Positions 23,864 through 36,570 are shown, numbered from the stretch's first letter. The stretch is DNA of 64,000 nucleotides from Plantago ovata (GCA_028274465.1 CM051457.1:28431313-28495312); one strand, 5' to 3'. The notes: generated from the letters alone by a model not told the origin. A program made the numbers and translations.

Positions 23864-24877
23864 ATGTCTTGGTTTTGGACATTACTCTTTATCAGCATCA
23901 CATTCAGCAACTATATCACAGAAGCTAAGGTTGAAAAGAAAATTCCAGCTGCTGTTATCGTTGGTGCGGTCTACTGTGATACATGCGCCCAAAAGAATGT
24001 TCTCAAGACTGACCACTTCATTGCAGGTTTCATTTCATCTTTCTGTAAAGAACATAAAATCCTGATTTTACTTCTTTTTAGTCTTTGATATTACAGACAA
24101 AACCTAACTTGGTTTTCGTGTGCCTTAGGTGCATCTGTTGCAGTACAGTGCAAGAACAGTAGCACTGCTAAATCTAGTTTTCGCCATGAAGTGAAGACCA
24201 ACAAACACGGGGAGTTCGAAGTCCATCTTCCGTATGCAACTAGCAAATATCTCAGGAAAATCAAGGGATGTACTGTCGAATTAATTAGCAGCAACGAGCC
24301 ATACTGTGCTATTGCTGCAAGATCAACATCATCAAGCCTACGTCTCAACTCAAAGGAAGGACGAAAATATGTTTTCACAGCAGGGATTCTCACATTTAAG
24401 CCTCAAGTACAGCCTCAATTATGCGAACCAACCATCAAGGCCTTAACCAACGACGAGACACTACCTGAATTTCCAAATCCTAGAGAGCAAACATTTCTAC
24501 CACCATTCGAAAATTCACAACCTGACGTAATCCGCAATCCTAATGAACAGACATTTCTACCACCATTCGGAAGTTCACCACACAAACCACGACCTAACAT
24601 GGGCGTGAACCTCCCACTCCTACCAGAGCTTCCTAAACTGCCGCCTCTACCGCAACTCCCACACCTACCTCCACTCCCTGGAATCTCAATTATTCCACTG
24701 CCTAAAATAATACCTGGACTTCCATTTCAACCCCTGGTGCCTAAGTTCCCTGGAATTCCATTTTTACCACCTCAACATTTGCCGCCTCTCCCTCCACTTC
24801 CATTCAAACCAACACCTGACTCTAACACAGGTAATTATGGATCCTCTTCATCTCAATCAGACACAAAATCTCCTTGA
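23864..24877 (+). CDS. Secreted proline-rich protein with Ole e 1-like domain (PRP4-type)
   Basis: Two exons, 23864-24026 and 24129-24877 (GT...AG, one nucleotide carried over), encode 303 residues. Start MSWFWTLLFISITFSNYITEA is a signal peptide. Next is a pollen Ole e 1/extensin-like domain with spaced cysteines (VYCDTC, VQCKNSS, GCTVEL, PYC). The C-terminal half is a Pro/Leu-rich tail with PPLPxLP runs and a duplicated block around EQTFLPPFENS and EQTFLPPFGSS. Such proteins are secreted to the cell wall and cross-linked there; binding partners are unknown. An upstream in-frame TTG is not used as the start, since the ATG begins the signal peptide. A broken copy of exon 2 lies at 14612-14825. 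Confidence 0.9.
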
Positions 24878-25386
24878 GTTCCAGTCACAGATGCTATCCT
24901 AGTTTCAATAAACTTACTGGCTTAATTTAATCTTTTTCTTTTCATATATATGTTATGTAATTCCCATTTTTATATGAACAAGTATTTTTTGTTACATGCT
25001 GTCATATCAAGTGAATGCATCCCTCGACACAAAAACATTGGAGAACAAAAATAAGGCTTAATTTCATATAAGGTCCCTTCATAAGTTCATATAACCAGCT
25101 GAGCTATTGAAAAAAAAATACAAACTATTATGAGAGACCGTCTCCGCGTCTATCGGGATCAAACTATTGAATTACAAACTTACTTCACTATGGAGAACTA
25201 TATATGATCATACCCTAACCAAATTAACAAAATACTACAAAGGTGACTATCTCTAAATATATTATGTTGCTGTTGACTTCACTTGCCTAACAAAATTGTG
25301 AAGCTTCAACCTATTTCATTTCATTACAGCAAAAAAAAAAAAGAAGAAAGCTACACTAAAGTACTCTTCTACTATAATATGAATGA
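24878..25386. other. Convergent intergenic interval
   Basis: This is the 3' flank shared by the plus-strand proline-rich gene and the minus-strand peptide gene. It is AT-rich and I see nothing else in it. Confidence 0.5.
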
Positions 25387-26466
25387 TTAATTATTGGGCT
25401 CATGATTGTTTATGGGCGGCTTTTTCTTAGGTCCAGTAGCACCTCTGTAGTCTCTGCGCATTAGGTTGGCAACCTCATCAGCTTGGGCCTCAAGCACAAC
25501 CATGGAGTTATCTCTTTTTTCACCATTGTCCTGAAAAAAAGAAAATGGTGCGAATTAAAATTCAAGTAGATTAATTATCATTAAAGAGAAATATTTCCCA
25601 ATTTTCTGTTTGTCATTCCAGCATAGAAATCACTCTTGTGATCTTATGGTATGATTTTAAGTTGTTAACGAACCAAATAACTTTTATTATACACAATCAA
25701 CTCGACATTATAAATATGATGAAGTTTTACCTTATCGACACGAGTATCTTTTTTCCGGTCTTCTGGAGACCTCTTAGGAGTGGCTAGCTCTTTGTTTCCT
25801 GCGCTCAAGTAGACAAAATTGTGTAGGTTTAGATTAGAAGTCTACATTAAAATATACTCCAAAATTTGTGTAGCTACTAGCTAGTATAGGTCTATACTCA
25901 ATAGGGCTTCATTAACATGCTTATGCCATTCAAGTTGATCAGAAATAAAAGTGCGGCCTACCTGATTTTTCACCAGCATATGCCAACATTTTTCTCCCTC
26001 TAAGAATTTTACTTCCATTAGCATTACTAAAAGCACCCTATTTCAATATTAATGTAAAAACCAATATTAGCATTATCCAAGAAAATCATAGACCAAGCGT
26101 GCAATATTACAATAGATATATATATGTATTTAAAAAAAAAAAAGGGGGGGGAGGGTGTGAGAACTTACCCTTTGTTGAAACAAATCTGTCCCAGTTGTAG
26201 TGACCCTCAACAAATTTATTTTTGCTCCAATAATTCCTATAGAAACAATATAAGTAAATATCAAGGAAGAAATAACTTAGAATTCAAAGCTATGTGTTGA
26301 GACTTGAGAACTATTAGATTGAGAATGTTTAGGTAGTAGAAAAAACATCTTACATCTCAACTAAAATGAAATTACCTTGATCATGATCATTGGCAGAAGA
26401 GACTTGTTGGACAATCAAAATGACCATGACACTTGTTAGCAGTCTTGCAATACTTGTAGGAGCCAT
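25387..26466 (-). CDS. RGF/GOLVEN/CLEL-like secreted peptide precursor
   Basis: Five short exons on the minus strand: 26466-26376, 26236-26169, 26037-25962, 25798-25731 and 25530-25387. All are GT...AG and in phase, giving 148 residues. Residues 1-24 (MAPTSIARLLTSVMVILIVQ...) form a signal peptide ending near SSA. The middle is variable and basic. The C-terminus reads NLMRR, then DYRGATGPKKKPPINN (128-143), then HEPNN. A basic pair before an Asp-Tyr that can be sulfated, and Pro-Pro-x-Asn-Asn near the end, are the hallmarks of RGF/GLV/CLEL peptides, which signal through RGI receptor kinases in root meristem and gravitropism. The mature peptide is predicted, not shown. It is three residues longer between DY and P than the classic DYxxPxxxPPxxN form. 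Alternatives are another Tyr-sulfated peptide family. Confidence 0.78.
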
Positions 26467-26565
26467 TTATATTGTTGTAGTATTTCTTTTTCTTCTTTTT
26501 CTGCACTATAATGTAAGGTTTAGAGTAATAGTAAGTGAGAAGATGAGAATATGGTATGTCTTAGT

Positions 26566-26573
26566 CTTTTATA
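26566..26573 (-). promoter_or_regulatory. TATA box of the RGF-like peptide gene
   Basis: On the minus strand CTATAAAAG lies about 100 bp before the ATG at 26466, implying a leader of roughly 70 nt. Confidence 0.6.
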
Positions 26574-26579
26574 GAGTTG

Positions 26580-27690
26580 AAAGACACGGTCAAAGTAGCA
26601 AGCTAAGCTTAAGGTGGTTCTTTCCGACAAGTTGCCTAGTTCTGCTCAATTTTAATGATTTTGAAATTGATTTTTGGTTACAGACAGGGCATTGGAGAAC
26701 TAAATGGCTTATTATTATTAAGGATATGTATCAAGAAGCCATTTGTTAACACAAAGATGCATGTTTCATTTGAACTTTGGTTTGTGACACACTGACTGGT
26801 GGTGATCTCAGTGGCTTAAATGAGCTACATATGTGAGTATGTTTAGTCACGAGGGGTTAATCAAGAAGCCATTTCTTAATCAACTTTGATTTGAATTGAC
26901 CAGGTGTAAAAAGGTTAAGTCTACAACTCTTACTTTAATATATATTTCTAAATTTTTTAATGAAGTAGTACTTCGTTTATTTCATACACTTACAAACTAT
27001 ATACTGCTTGCTTGTTCTATGGACTTTTTCACTATCCGAATAGTTTTTCAAATACATCTAAATACAAATAAGCCAACAACTAGATTTCAAACCTGAAAAA
27101 TCACCTTAGGTAGATGGGCACAGTGTTGAAATTTGGTGAAACTATTTCATTTCTAAATCTATTACTAGCTCACTTGGTCATAAAGTCCACAATAGAATTT
27201 GCCATAAGACTTTTAATTTTAGTTGAGATATTTAAATTTCATAATGTCCGAAAATATATATATATCCTAGCGTGTATTCTTTTTACAAACAAAGAAAAGT
27301 GCTACGATTTTACACTGCAACCAAGTATATTTACTATAGACTTTGGCTACATGAGTTAGTTGCTAATTAATTATTCTTCAACTATGAGCTGTTGCTTGTT
27401 TTAGTACACTAAAACTGATTATCAAAATTTAAAAGTTAAATTATATTTTTAAACATTTTTAAACAGACAGACACCAGTCAATATATATTGAGTACTACAA
27501 GTGACTGCCAGATCGATCGAGTTAGACCAAGCTCTGACTCGATAAAGATTCGAGTATCAAACTTCACACTTCATACTTGCTAACATAAATAAGAGGCCTA
27601 CACTTACGAACGAACGAACATCCCTTTTGTCATGCTATTGCTAGCTACTTCATTCTAAAAATAATTAAGTTGCTCATTTTTTAAAAGATC
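26580..27690. other. Intergenic, AT-rich
   Basis: Upstream region of the peptide gene. The small ORFs on the plus strand have no recognisable motif or codon pattern. No element with clear ends is seen. Confidence 0.5.
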
Positions 27691-27699
27691 CACAAGATA

Positions 27700-28500
27700 A
27701 GTTTATAAAGTTGTACTATTAAGAAAGTCATGGGTTTTGTTATTAAGTGGATTAGGGAGTGCGTTATCACAGTTTTAATGTCGGTTTTGGTTAATGGAAG
27801 ATCAATTAAGGACTTTAACAATCAAAGAGGCTTAAGGTAAGGTGACTCCCTTATCCCCTTTTTTTGTATGTTATTGTGGTTGAAGGGTTAAGTAGGATGG
27901 TTAAGAAGGCTTGTGAAAGTCAAAGATTTAAACCAGTGTTGTTTTTTTTTAATAATCGAACCATTACAATTTCATAAATAGCATTTTACAAAGTTAATAA
28001 TAAACTATAAATAATCTCGCACTTGACGAGAATTGAACCTATGACCTCTAATGTCATGACACATCTGTCTAACCAATTGAGCTAAACCAGTGTTGTTAGG
28101 AGCAAAGAGAATCTCAATCTCCATTCTCCAATATGTGGATGCTTCACTCAAAAGAATTTCGAATTAGTGAAGAATGTCCTTCGATGCTTTGAACTAGTTT
28201 CGGGGTTGGGAATAAACTTCAAGAAGAGTAGTCTTATGGGTTTGAACCATGAAGAGATTGAACTCACAAGATGGGCTAGCTTCTTATATTGTGCATTGGG
28301 ATGGTGCCTTTTACCTATCTTGGTTTACGGTGGGAGCAAATGGGAGAGATAAAAAGATTTGGAAGGTGGTAAAACAAAATTTTGAGAAACGCCTTTCCTC
28401 CACTCTTGACCACTTCTGTCTCTTCCAACCCGCCCTCCTTCTCATGCTTAGTTTTTCTCTTGTCCCGTGGCTTATTTCATTTACTTTCTTCATTTAGGAT
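27700..28500 (+). mobile_element. L1-type LINE reverse transcriptase remnant
   Basis: Broken-frame similarity to plant LINE RT: FVIKWIRECV...SVLVNGRSIKDFNNQRGLR-stop-GDSLIP (the usual GLRQGDPLSP core), then, past a nested SINE, LVKNVLRCFELVSGLGINFKKSSLMG and GANGRDKKIWKVV with FEKRLSS. Stops and frameshifts are frequent, so it is dead. No LINE ends are visible. Confidence 0.85.
27944..28083 (-). mobile_element. tRNA-derived SINE nested in the LINE remnant
   Basis: Read on the minus strand: box A-like TAGCTCAATTGGTTAGACAG, box B GGTTCAATTC, about 70 bp of unrelated body, and an A tail (T run at 27942-27950 on the plus strand). It is bracketed by a 15-bp target duplication, taaaccagtgttgtt (27929-27943 and 28083-28097; the edge base is ambiguous). 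Its insertion splits the LINE reading frame. Confidence 0.9.
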
Positions 28501-30946
28501 TCGATCCTTGAGCTTATGCTTATTATTATCGCCTTTTTTCTTGATCCAATACTTTCAAATTTCTTACGGTTAAGTCAGTGACATCAATATATCCTTTTCT
28601 TTTCTGCAAATTTTCAATAGAATTGGCACGATTAACGTTTGTTTGCACAAACCTCTATGCTAATTTTCAGAGAGTTGGAAGAAATGCATTTTTGGTTCTA
28701 TAGTTTTGACCGATTAACTAAAACCTGACTTGAAATGAGTAGTATACACAACTGTATCAAAGAGTAAACCGTAGTAATAGGCATGATGATAAAATACTGG
28801 AGTAGAAAGAAAGAAAAGAAGGAAAGAAAGAAGAGTTAAACCTGGATTAAATTGCTGTTTGTTGATTAAGTAATGCATTTACCAGATCCCCGAGAAAGAC
28901 ACGTTCCGTTCATGAAATGAAGAGCTTCAACAACGTGGTTAACATTGAAATGCTCAATTTAATTTTCAACAAAAAAATGTTAACTTTAACTTTCCAGTGG
29001 TTTTTTCTCTTGAGATCAGTGCGAGCAATCCTTATTAGTCAACTTACCTTACCTTATTAATCTATGCTTACCTGCTTCACTCGCAGTCACGAGACTAGAG
29101 ACTTTTGCTCCAAAAAGTCCAGTTAAATTAACTGCATGTAAGTTAAATTTACCGACCATTACTAGTGCCAAAATAAGATGGGGTATATGCTTAGACATGG
29201 TAACGCTACGAGTTCCAATGTCACACGGACACTGCTGCCTGTTTACAAGAAAACATTTTACCAACGCCCACAAAACTCACTTAAAATCTACTCTCCCTAG
29301 CTGTTCTTGGCTAATTTAATCGGCAACTTCACAAAAATCTAATTTTCCTCTAGTTATACTAACTACTACTGCTACTCTGCAGACAAGTACTATCAAACAT
29401 GCATGTGCTGCTCTCCAGTACATTCAGACTCTGATCCAAACAGTTTTGGCCGGTGCCTTTGCAAATGAGCTAGTACTACTAAATATTAAATCCAAACAAC
29501 CTGATGAACTAAGGTTTGTTAGTTGATTCAAAAGAAAGGCGCCTTCACAGCTAATGAATCATGAAACACACAACCAAATGCAGACCTTAGAAACACTATA
29601 TGCAGTGAATTCAAACACTGACTACATGCGGCTTATCTAACAAGAAAGACTAGTACCACACAAACACGGAGAGCAAGTCAGCGACATAAATCTCTGCCTG
29701 CAAACATTGACCAACTCAACAATTTACTACCCGCATAATCAAATCAAATGGTGCCTTTCCTGGAATGAGTAGCTAACAACAACAATCTCTCATCCCTGAT
29801 TCTGTATTCCACTCGGTTAAGTACGTATTAGCATAAACGACTACTTGGCACAGAATTGCCTTTAGCATTTCATTTAGGTATATTTTGCTTAAGCAGCTGG
29901 TTTCTAAAGGAGCAACCTTGTCAGAATAGTATCACCCAGTTAGATCTTTTTATGTAAATAATGCTGTCACAAGTCATGAAAGAAGTGACATCGAATAATA
30001 TCTGAGAATGTCCATGCTGCTAAACTCTGAACTAAAATGACCTGAAAGCTAACATGTTACATAATGTAGACATGTGGCCTATCTAGAATATCCCAAGCAT
30101 GATAAAATGTAAGCCAAATCAAATCAGAAGTAAATAAATTTGTCATATATCCATACTTTGAGGGATAGTCTGCGCATTTAGTAGCACATAACCTGCACTT
30201 AAGGTGGAACAAACAATGAAACAAATGCTTGTTTCTAGAACAGTACAACAATGGACTAACAAGTCTGAATTCAACAGAAGATATGTAGATAACGACTTTT
30301 TCACTATTAATGTGTCTCATGTATGGTGAACATAAACCATTCTTTTCGATAACTTTTACACAATGAAGAACTTTTCAGATCATGTCATGTATAAAGAAAT
30401 AAACCATCAACTGGAGAGAGAATGATCGGTCCTCAGTAGCATTGAATTAGATGATTTGAAATGCATTAATATTTTAGCCAAATAAGTAAGGATAAGGAAA
30501 CAAAGAAACATAAACACAGCATATAAGTAACTAAAAGTCATGGCAGAACCATGACAATGTCTCATCATGGGAATATGGGATATATAAAGAGGACATAATG
30601 TTTACAGTTGTGAAAGATATGTAATTAGGAGCTCCAACTGTGTCATTCAATTTCTGACAATATCCCATCATACCATCATATAGAACAAGAATATACAGCA
30701 TATCAGAAGATTAAAGACTACAAAAATCAGTAACAGCAGCACCTGGTGATATGAAGACTTAGATTCAATAACAAGTTTTGAATTTAGTCCTTTGATGATG
30801 AAGAACCTTGAACTGTTGGGTTTGGGAATGTGATGAGTGATGCATTGCGGTGAAAAAGGGATTGGAAACAATGTTGAAGGCTGAAAGTTTTAAGGCTCGA
30901 ATTCCAAAACATTACCAACTTGAGATGAGCCAGATAGTAAAAGGGA
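28500..30946. other. Intergenic and 3' flank of the F-box gene
   Basis: About 30400-30946 is likely the 3' untranslated region of the minus-strand F-box gene, because the stop is at 30947. The rest is AT-rich, with short ORFs that I do not support. No RNA gene is recognised. Confidence 0.5.
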
Positions 30947-32257
30947 TCAGTATAAAGCAGCATCAAATCTTGGCTCATAGAAACAGACCTGGCCATTGTA
31001 GGATTGAAGAGCGCATCCGGCTATCCAAGACCACCCTTTCTTATCCACATCATAAAGAAGACCCTTTCCTTGATTCCAAGATGTGAAACATATCAAATTA
31101 TCTTGCCCAAAGCATTCAAATCTCTCAGCTGACAGCCTTAAAAGAGCTCGAAAATGCCTTGGTGGCATCCTACTAACCTCAATCCAAACAAATTTCGTAT
31201 GATCAAGCTCCCATATTCTCATACTCTGAAGAGTACTATAAAGGCCAATTCTTCCAACCAGAAACAGGCGTTTGTTGGTTCCAGCTACCAAGTACCCATC
31301 CAATAAGGAGCGGGGGAACTTTGCGGGGATGTGTTCCCAATGACCTGTGTCAAGTCGATACATCATCAAGCCAAGTGGCGAAATAGTTTCCAGATAGAGC
31401 CTTGAGTCACAAAATGCCATCTTGGAGGAGCAGAGATTAACAGCCGGCATAGTTTGGTGTAGTGACCATTTGTTGAGTTTCGAGTCATACACTTCTGTGG
31501 GCAATGACTTGTCTCCATAGATATCACTAGTGGCGATAACTTTAAAAGAGCGAGCTTTCCGATCGACTACCATAATCAACTGCCTTTGCTGGTTATAATG
31601 CATGCTTGGTAAAACCCTCCACGTTTGGGTAAGTGGATTACAAACTAGAGTCTTGAATGTCAATCCATCATGCCCTGAGAAGCATACAATCCCAGCCGAA
31701 GAACCAACCAGCCAAAAAGCCCACTTTGGTAGAAAAGTAAACGGAATCCTAAACCACTGCTTTAAAGGCAAGCTAAATACTGAACACTGAGGAGTCTGCG
31801 CATTGTTCCAATATGTTAAAAGGCAAGGTCCATGGGAAGGCACTTGCGAATGAAACTTTAAGAAACTATTGTCCTGCAAAATCGAATTCCATCTTTTACA
31901 AACGGACCGCAGCCTAAAAATTGTGAAAGGTGGAAGCCTCGCTAATATTTCATTTAACAGATCTTCCGGCAAATTGGCCCATATGTTATCCTCCATCTGA
32001 ATATCTGGTGGAACGATCTTCGCTGTCGTGGTTACAGTATCTTCATCCAGACCCCTTGGTTTGGTTTTAACAACCTTCTGCCTTGAAGGACTAGTATTCC
32101 TCGATCCCATCCGACCAAGAGGACTTGCACTCCTAGACCCACCGATGAAACTAGGCTGCCGATGAAAACCATCCTCTTCATGGAGCGAATTACTTCTAAC
32201 CAATCTGGCATTCGATGCTCTAGACCCAAAGATAGACGCTTCCCCTATCTCAACCAT
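30947..32257 (-). CDS. F-box/kelch-repeat protein, At5g15710-like
   Basis: Single coding exon, 436 residues from ATG 32257 ([20 protein letters not shown]). The longer ORF upstream has no ATG and lies in the leader. Residues 1-85 are Ser/Arg-rich and likely disordered. An F-box occupies about 91-135 ([19 protein letters not shown]...[13 protein letters not shown]). A kelch/galactose-oxidase-like beta-propeller region then runs to the end ([49 protein letters not shown]). F-box proteins join SKP1 and CUL1 to form SCF ubiquitin ligases, and the propeller is the likely substrate-binding part. Closest by eye to Arabidopsis At5g15710; substrate unknown. The frame is intact. Confidence 0.93.
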   Translation of the reverse strand: MVEIGEASIFGSRASNARLVRSNSLHEEDGFHRQPSFIGGSRSASPLGRMGSRNTSPSRQKVVKTKPRGLDEDTVTTTAKIVPPDIQMEDNIWANLPEDLLNEILARLPPFTIFRLRSVCKRWNSILQDNSFLKFHSQVPSHGPCLLTYWNNAQTPQCSVFSLPLKQWFRIPFTFLPKWAFWLVGSSAGIVCFSGHDGLTFKTLVCNPLTQTWRVLPSMHYNQQRQLIMVVDRKARSFKVIATSDIYGDKSLPTEVYDSKLNKWSLHQTMPAVNLCSSKMAFCDSRLYLETISPLGLMMYRLDTGHWEHIPAKFPRSLLDGYLVAGTNKRLFLVGRIGLYSTLQSMRIWELDHTKFVWIEVSRMPPRHFRALLRLSAERFECFGQDNLICFTSWNQGKGLLYDVDKKGWSWIAGCALQSYNGQVCFYEPRFDAALY

Positions 32258-32960
32258 TGTATAAACAAATTCACACCGAATAAACAGCACTCTTGTCCAG
32301 ACTCTAACAAACCTCAATCATGAACACATTGATCCTGTCACAAAGAAATTATCGCATAAGCCCAATTCACGAATGTAATAATCTATAAAGAATCCCATTT
32401 CCTAGTTACTGCAGATTTCAATCTCGAAGTAAAAGCTAAATGTCATTTTCCAGATCCAATACTGATAAACTACAGTTTATATATATTCCCTTCAAAACAA
32501 CCAGTGGAGCTAAAAACTGAAATACTTCCAGAGCAAATTAAACCGCGGAAATACACGAAAACAAGTAGAATCTTTACACAGACTCATCATCAATCTTGCT
32601 CCACACTCCAACAAACCTAATTCATGAACACTGCTCAAATTATCAACGCAATGTCCAGAATCTGATACCTCTAATTAACTATCAATCAAAAACAAACCAG
32701 ATTTGTGTACAACAAAATTACCCCCACGAAAAGAATCTCAATTACCAGATCCAAGACTGATACTATATGCACGCAATTCAATAACCCAATTGAAGTAAAA
32801 CATTGTTACTTTCAGAGCAAAAGTAAAACAGAAGAAAGCAAATTGCAGACAGAATCTGAGATGTGTTTACCTTGTGCAGTACTCAAATGATGCATTTTCT
32901 GAGAGCTGGGACAAACCCTAACCTAACCTGATTGTCCGTGACTCTCGACTACTTTGTTGG
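32258..32960 (-). promoter_or_regulatory. 5' leader of the F-box gene with one leader intron
   Basis: On the minus strand a donor CACAAG|GTAAAC at 32871/32870 and an acceptor TGACAG|GATC at 32335/32334 define a leader intron of about 536 bp. The second leader exon holds a five-codon upstream ORF starting at 32321 (ATG ATT GAG GTT TGT TAG). Splice sites are predicted. Confidence 0.6.
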
Positions 32961-35230
32961 CCTATGCACATACTAACATACATTTTTTAGTTTGACACTA
33001 AAGACAGCCTTGTTTTCTGCTCGATTTTGGCTTTTGATTGCTGTTTGTTGGAAGAGGAAATTGAAATTGAAATTGAGATGATGTTGAATTTTGTTGTGGA
33101 TGGATGAAGAAAGAAGAAGAAGAAGAAGAAGAAGAGAAGAAATTGAGAATGATTCCAAGCAGAGTTATGGGCCAAAGAGGCGCATCAATTTTCCCACCTT
33201 TGTCAACGGCTTGGATGTGATCTTTGTTCTTAATTGTACTTTTTTTTTTGGAAATGATGCATTGGGCCTTTTGGTTTGAGTGGCCGAAGCCCAATCTCGA
33301 ATTGCAACAGGCCCATCTGATTTTATCCGGTCCAAATTCAACTCCATCCATAATCTAAAAGAATAATTCTATGGTGAAGATCAACTTTAAATCTCGATGT
33401 TAAATCCAAGATGAAGTGCAAATCCTTGCCTTGCATTGAGAGTGACACCATCCAAGTCAAATTAAACCTTGGCAGGTTCGAGATCAAGGCGCGAAGACCT
33501 ATGAATTAACACACTCAAGTCAAGTCCTTCATCCTAATTAAGATCAAGTACAAAAGAACTTAAAGAAGACGGGGCTAGATACACTATTTAAGAAGTTCAA
33601 GATTCAACAAGAAGCTAACAAGCGATCGTCACCAACTTCTACTAATGATTTATGAACAAGTTGTGAAAGCCCTTGAGTCTACAAAATTCAAGACGTTAAC
33701 AAGCATCAACAACCAACTTCGAACAAGTCAAAGCATCGTCTTTAGAACAAGTTGCGAAGGCCATTGAGCAAAAAAAAATCAGGTTTCCAAGTCAAACACG
33801 CGAAAACTGAAGCATCAAAATCGCTAAACTTTTCATATGTGCAAGTTCTAAATATTTATTGAAGAGTCGAATAAAAAAATTATAGTGATCGCAAACTTTA
33901 ATACTCCGAAGTATTCAAATTCAATAAAATATCATTTTGAGCAATTTTCTTTCCTATATCTTGGTAATCTAACTGAGATTTCCTAATGCTAAACACATTC
34001 TGTTTTAATTTATAATTATTTCTTTAATACAACTAAACATATCACATAGTTAATTATAGTTAATCATGCACTTTAGGTTGTGCAGATGGGGCTTTTTCCC
34101 TTTCTTTCTTTTGCAATTCTGGCATGTATAACTCCAAAGTTCAAACAGAGACAACCAACAGGGACTTGTAGCTAGTGGCGTACAGATTCTATATATGCAG
34201 TAAAGCAAATGCATTATATATGTTAATGCTGCCATATCAAAGTTTTGATCCACACTCACACAATGAAACAAGACAAAGTTGATAATAATGAAAAAAAAGT
34301 TTATATTATATATACAAGGCCATGCTTAAATTAAACTTTTATTGGTTATTATTTGCTTGCAGTTGCATTCCAGAAAAAGAAATCTTTTCTCTTGCTACTC
34401 ACGAATGGCTAGCTGTGTTTCAAATTGGAGTTATCAAACTTTAAAGATCGAGGTGGGTCAAGCAAGACACCGCCCCCCCCCCCCCCCCCCCCATGCCAAT
34501 GGGTGGTGTGGTTATGGGACTTTTCTATACTAGTACTAGTATTATTTAATTATCTTGTATTTGACCGAGTAAAGAAAACCATTAAAAGGTATTTTGTTTA
34601 CATGAAAAGTTAATGAGATTGCCCCATGCAAGCAAATTTACTAGGCTTGTGTATTTTCTTGTATTCATCAAAATACAAGAAAATACTTTTTCTTTTCCAT
34701 ATTGGTCTCTTTACATTTGATCATACTCAAATTAAATTTGTCATATTTAACTATTTGGAGTGGGGTTCTTTAGTCATATACAAGGAGAATTGAAGGAGAA
34801 GTGTTTTCTTGTATCTTGCATTGTAAATGTTTTCTTGTACATACATTTGTGATTAATTAATAGTAGTAGTTTAGTAGTACTAGTATATGATGATATTTAT
34901 TCGTATCATGTCAAGAAAAATATTTGGAAAGATCGATGAAATATTGATCTTAAACATTGAACAAGCTGATGGTGCATGCAAATGAAGAGACCCCCACCAA
35001 CAAGATCGTTCGTTCGTTCCTTCATTCATAGCTTGGCCTTCCTTGTCTGTCTAGCTGCTAATACTATGTACTAGGTGTACTGCTTGTCCTGTACCCGGTA
35101 ATCATGGCTATCTATCTCCGTACTTGCACCTTTCAGTTTCTGTCTTTCATTCCCTTCCCTCCAATTTTTGCTTTGCTTTGATTGAGGTAGAGGCTCAGAA
35201 ATCTACAATTGAGATTTTGTAATTCGTGGG
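32960..35230. other. Intergenic with simple repeats
   Basis: Contains a (GAA)n run at about 33107-33137, in the promoter area of the F-box gene, and a run of 20 C at 34473-34492. No coding region is supported. Confidence 0.6.
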
Positions 35231-35990
35231 CACAAACTAACTCCGATACAAATGATTAGCAAAAAAACAAGGGCGTGGCGACCTGTAAAAGCGTGGCGAT
35301 CTGTAAGACAAGATCAACAAAGACAAAAGCGTAAGATTCCACTGGGACACCGGTGTGGTGCCGACCGTATGGACTCTGACGCTCAAGTTAGCGAATTTGT
35401 AATACGATGAATAAAATAAATGTGCAAGTATTAAATGAATGAAATTACTTAGCCAGATCAAGAGATAGGAGACTGGATATAATTAAAGATTGAGTTTTCG
35501 GCAACCAAATTAGAGTTTTATGGATCCGGTGATCAAGTTGGTGTCTCTAAAGCTCCGGTGACCGGCTTAGAATTATACGGTGTTATGGTGGCGATATTGA
35601 GTATGATTGCAAAACATCGGTTGGCTATTGATGATCGGAGAGTCGGAGAGCAATAAATTTGATATATGCTTAGTTAGATTTTTTGCTTCAAGTGTAATGC
35701 GTTCAGATTGGATGCTTCCACTATTCCGCTAGACCCCTTTTTATACTAGGTCCCCACGACTCTGTTGATCTCTTCGTTCTATATCCGCGAATGGTTCGAA
35801 ATATCCGTTTTCTATCCGTTTTACAGTCTTTGAGAGAGTCGTGGTTGTTCCGGCCAACAACTCATTCAGGATAGCAGATTAGTGGATGCGTGATTCCAGG
35901 AGTTTGTTGGTAACCCTAATCTCCCGATTTATTCAAATCGTTGATGAGTTATTCTCGTGGTTGTTTGGTGACTTTTTGGACGAACTCTAA
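35230..35990. repeat. Unassigned dispersed-repeat-like segment
   Basis: GC-richer than its surroundings, with wording such as 'ggtgtggtgccgacc' and 'gactctgacgctcaagtta' that looks like transposon or LTR leader sequence. No ends, target duplication or ORF could be found. Confidence 0.35.
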
Positions 35991-36570
35991 CTAAGTCATT
36001 TTTCGGTGACCTATTAGATAATAACCCCTTTCTTGGTGGTCTCTTTGGCTAATAAGTCTTTTCGGTGACCTAATAGCTAATAAGCCTCTTTGGATGGATT
36101 CCTTGGCTTATAATCCCTTTCGGTGATCTCTTTAACTAGCTCATAAGTCACTTTGGTGACCTCCATAGCTAACAAGTCACTTTCGGTGACCTCTTTTGCT
36201 AGATAAGGTTTATTGGTGACCACTTTTACCAAATAAGACTTGGTGACCTACTTAGGCAAATAATTAAGGCTTCTTGGTGACCAACTTAACCAAATAAGGT
36301 ACTTGGTGACCTCCTTAGGCAAATAAGGCTTCTTGGTCACCTCTTTAACTAAGTGAGGCACTTGGTGACCTCCTTAGGCAAATAAGGCTTCTTGATCACC
36401 TCTTTAACTACCTCCTTAGCAAAATAAGGCTTCTTCTTATTTTTGTCTCTAGGTGACCTCCAATTGTCTAGCACCATTTGATGGAATTAAAATATATTCA
36501 TGTGGAGACCGGTCACCTCTTTATGCATTAGGTGACCTTTAGATGGTCTTGGACCGGTGACCTCCAAATG
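35990..36570. repeat. GGTGACC-rich degenerate minisatellite
   Basis: The near-palindromic heptamer GGTGACC (or GGTCACC) recurs about every 25-40 bp, usually as 'ttggtgacctcctta(g)gcaaataaggcttc'. The best-kept copies lie at about 36240-36430. Earlier copies read 'ttcggtgacct...agctaataag'. About 15 units are visible. Confidence 0.8.

Noticed and set aside
32258..32317. N-terminal extension of the F-box protein
   Set aside because: The extension has no ATG; the first in-frame ATG is at 32257 and starts the conserved MVEIGEAS sequence.
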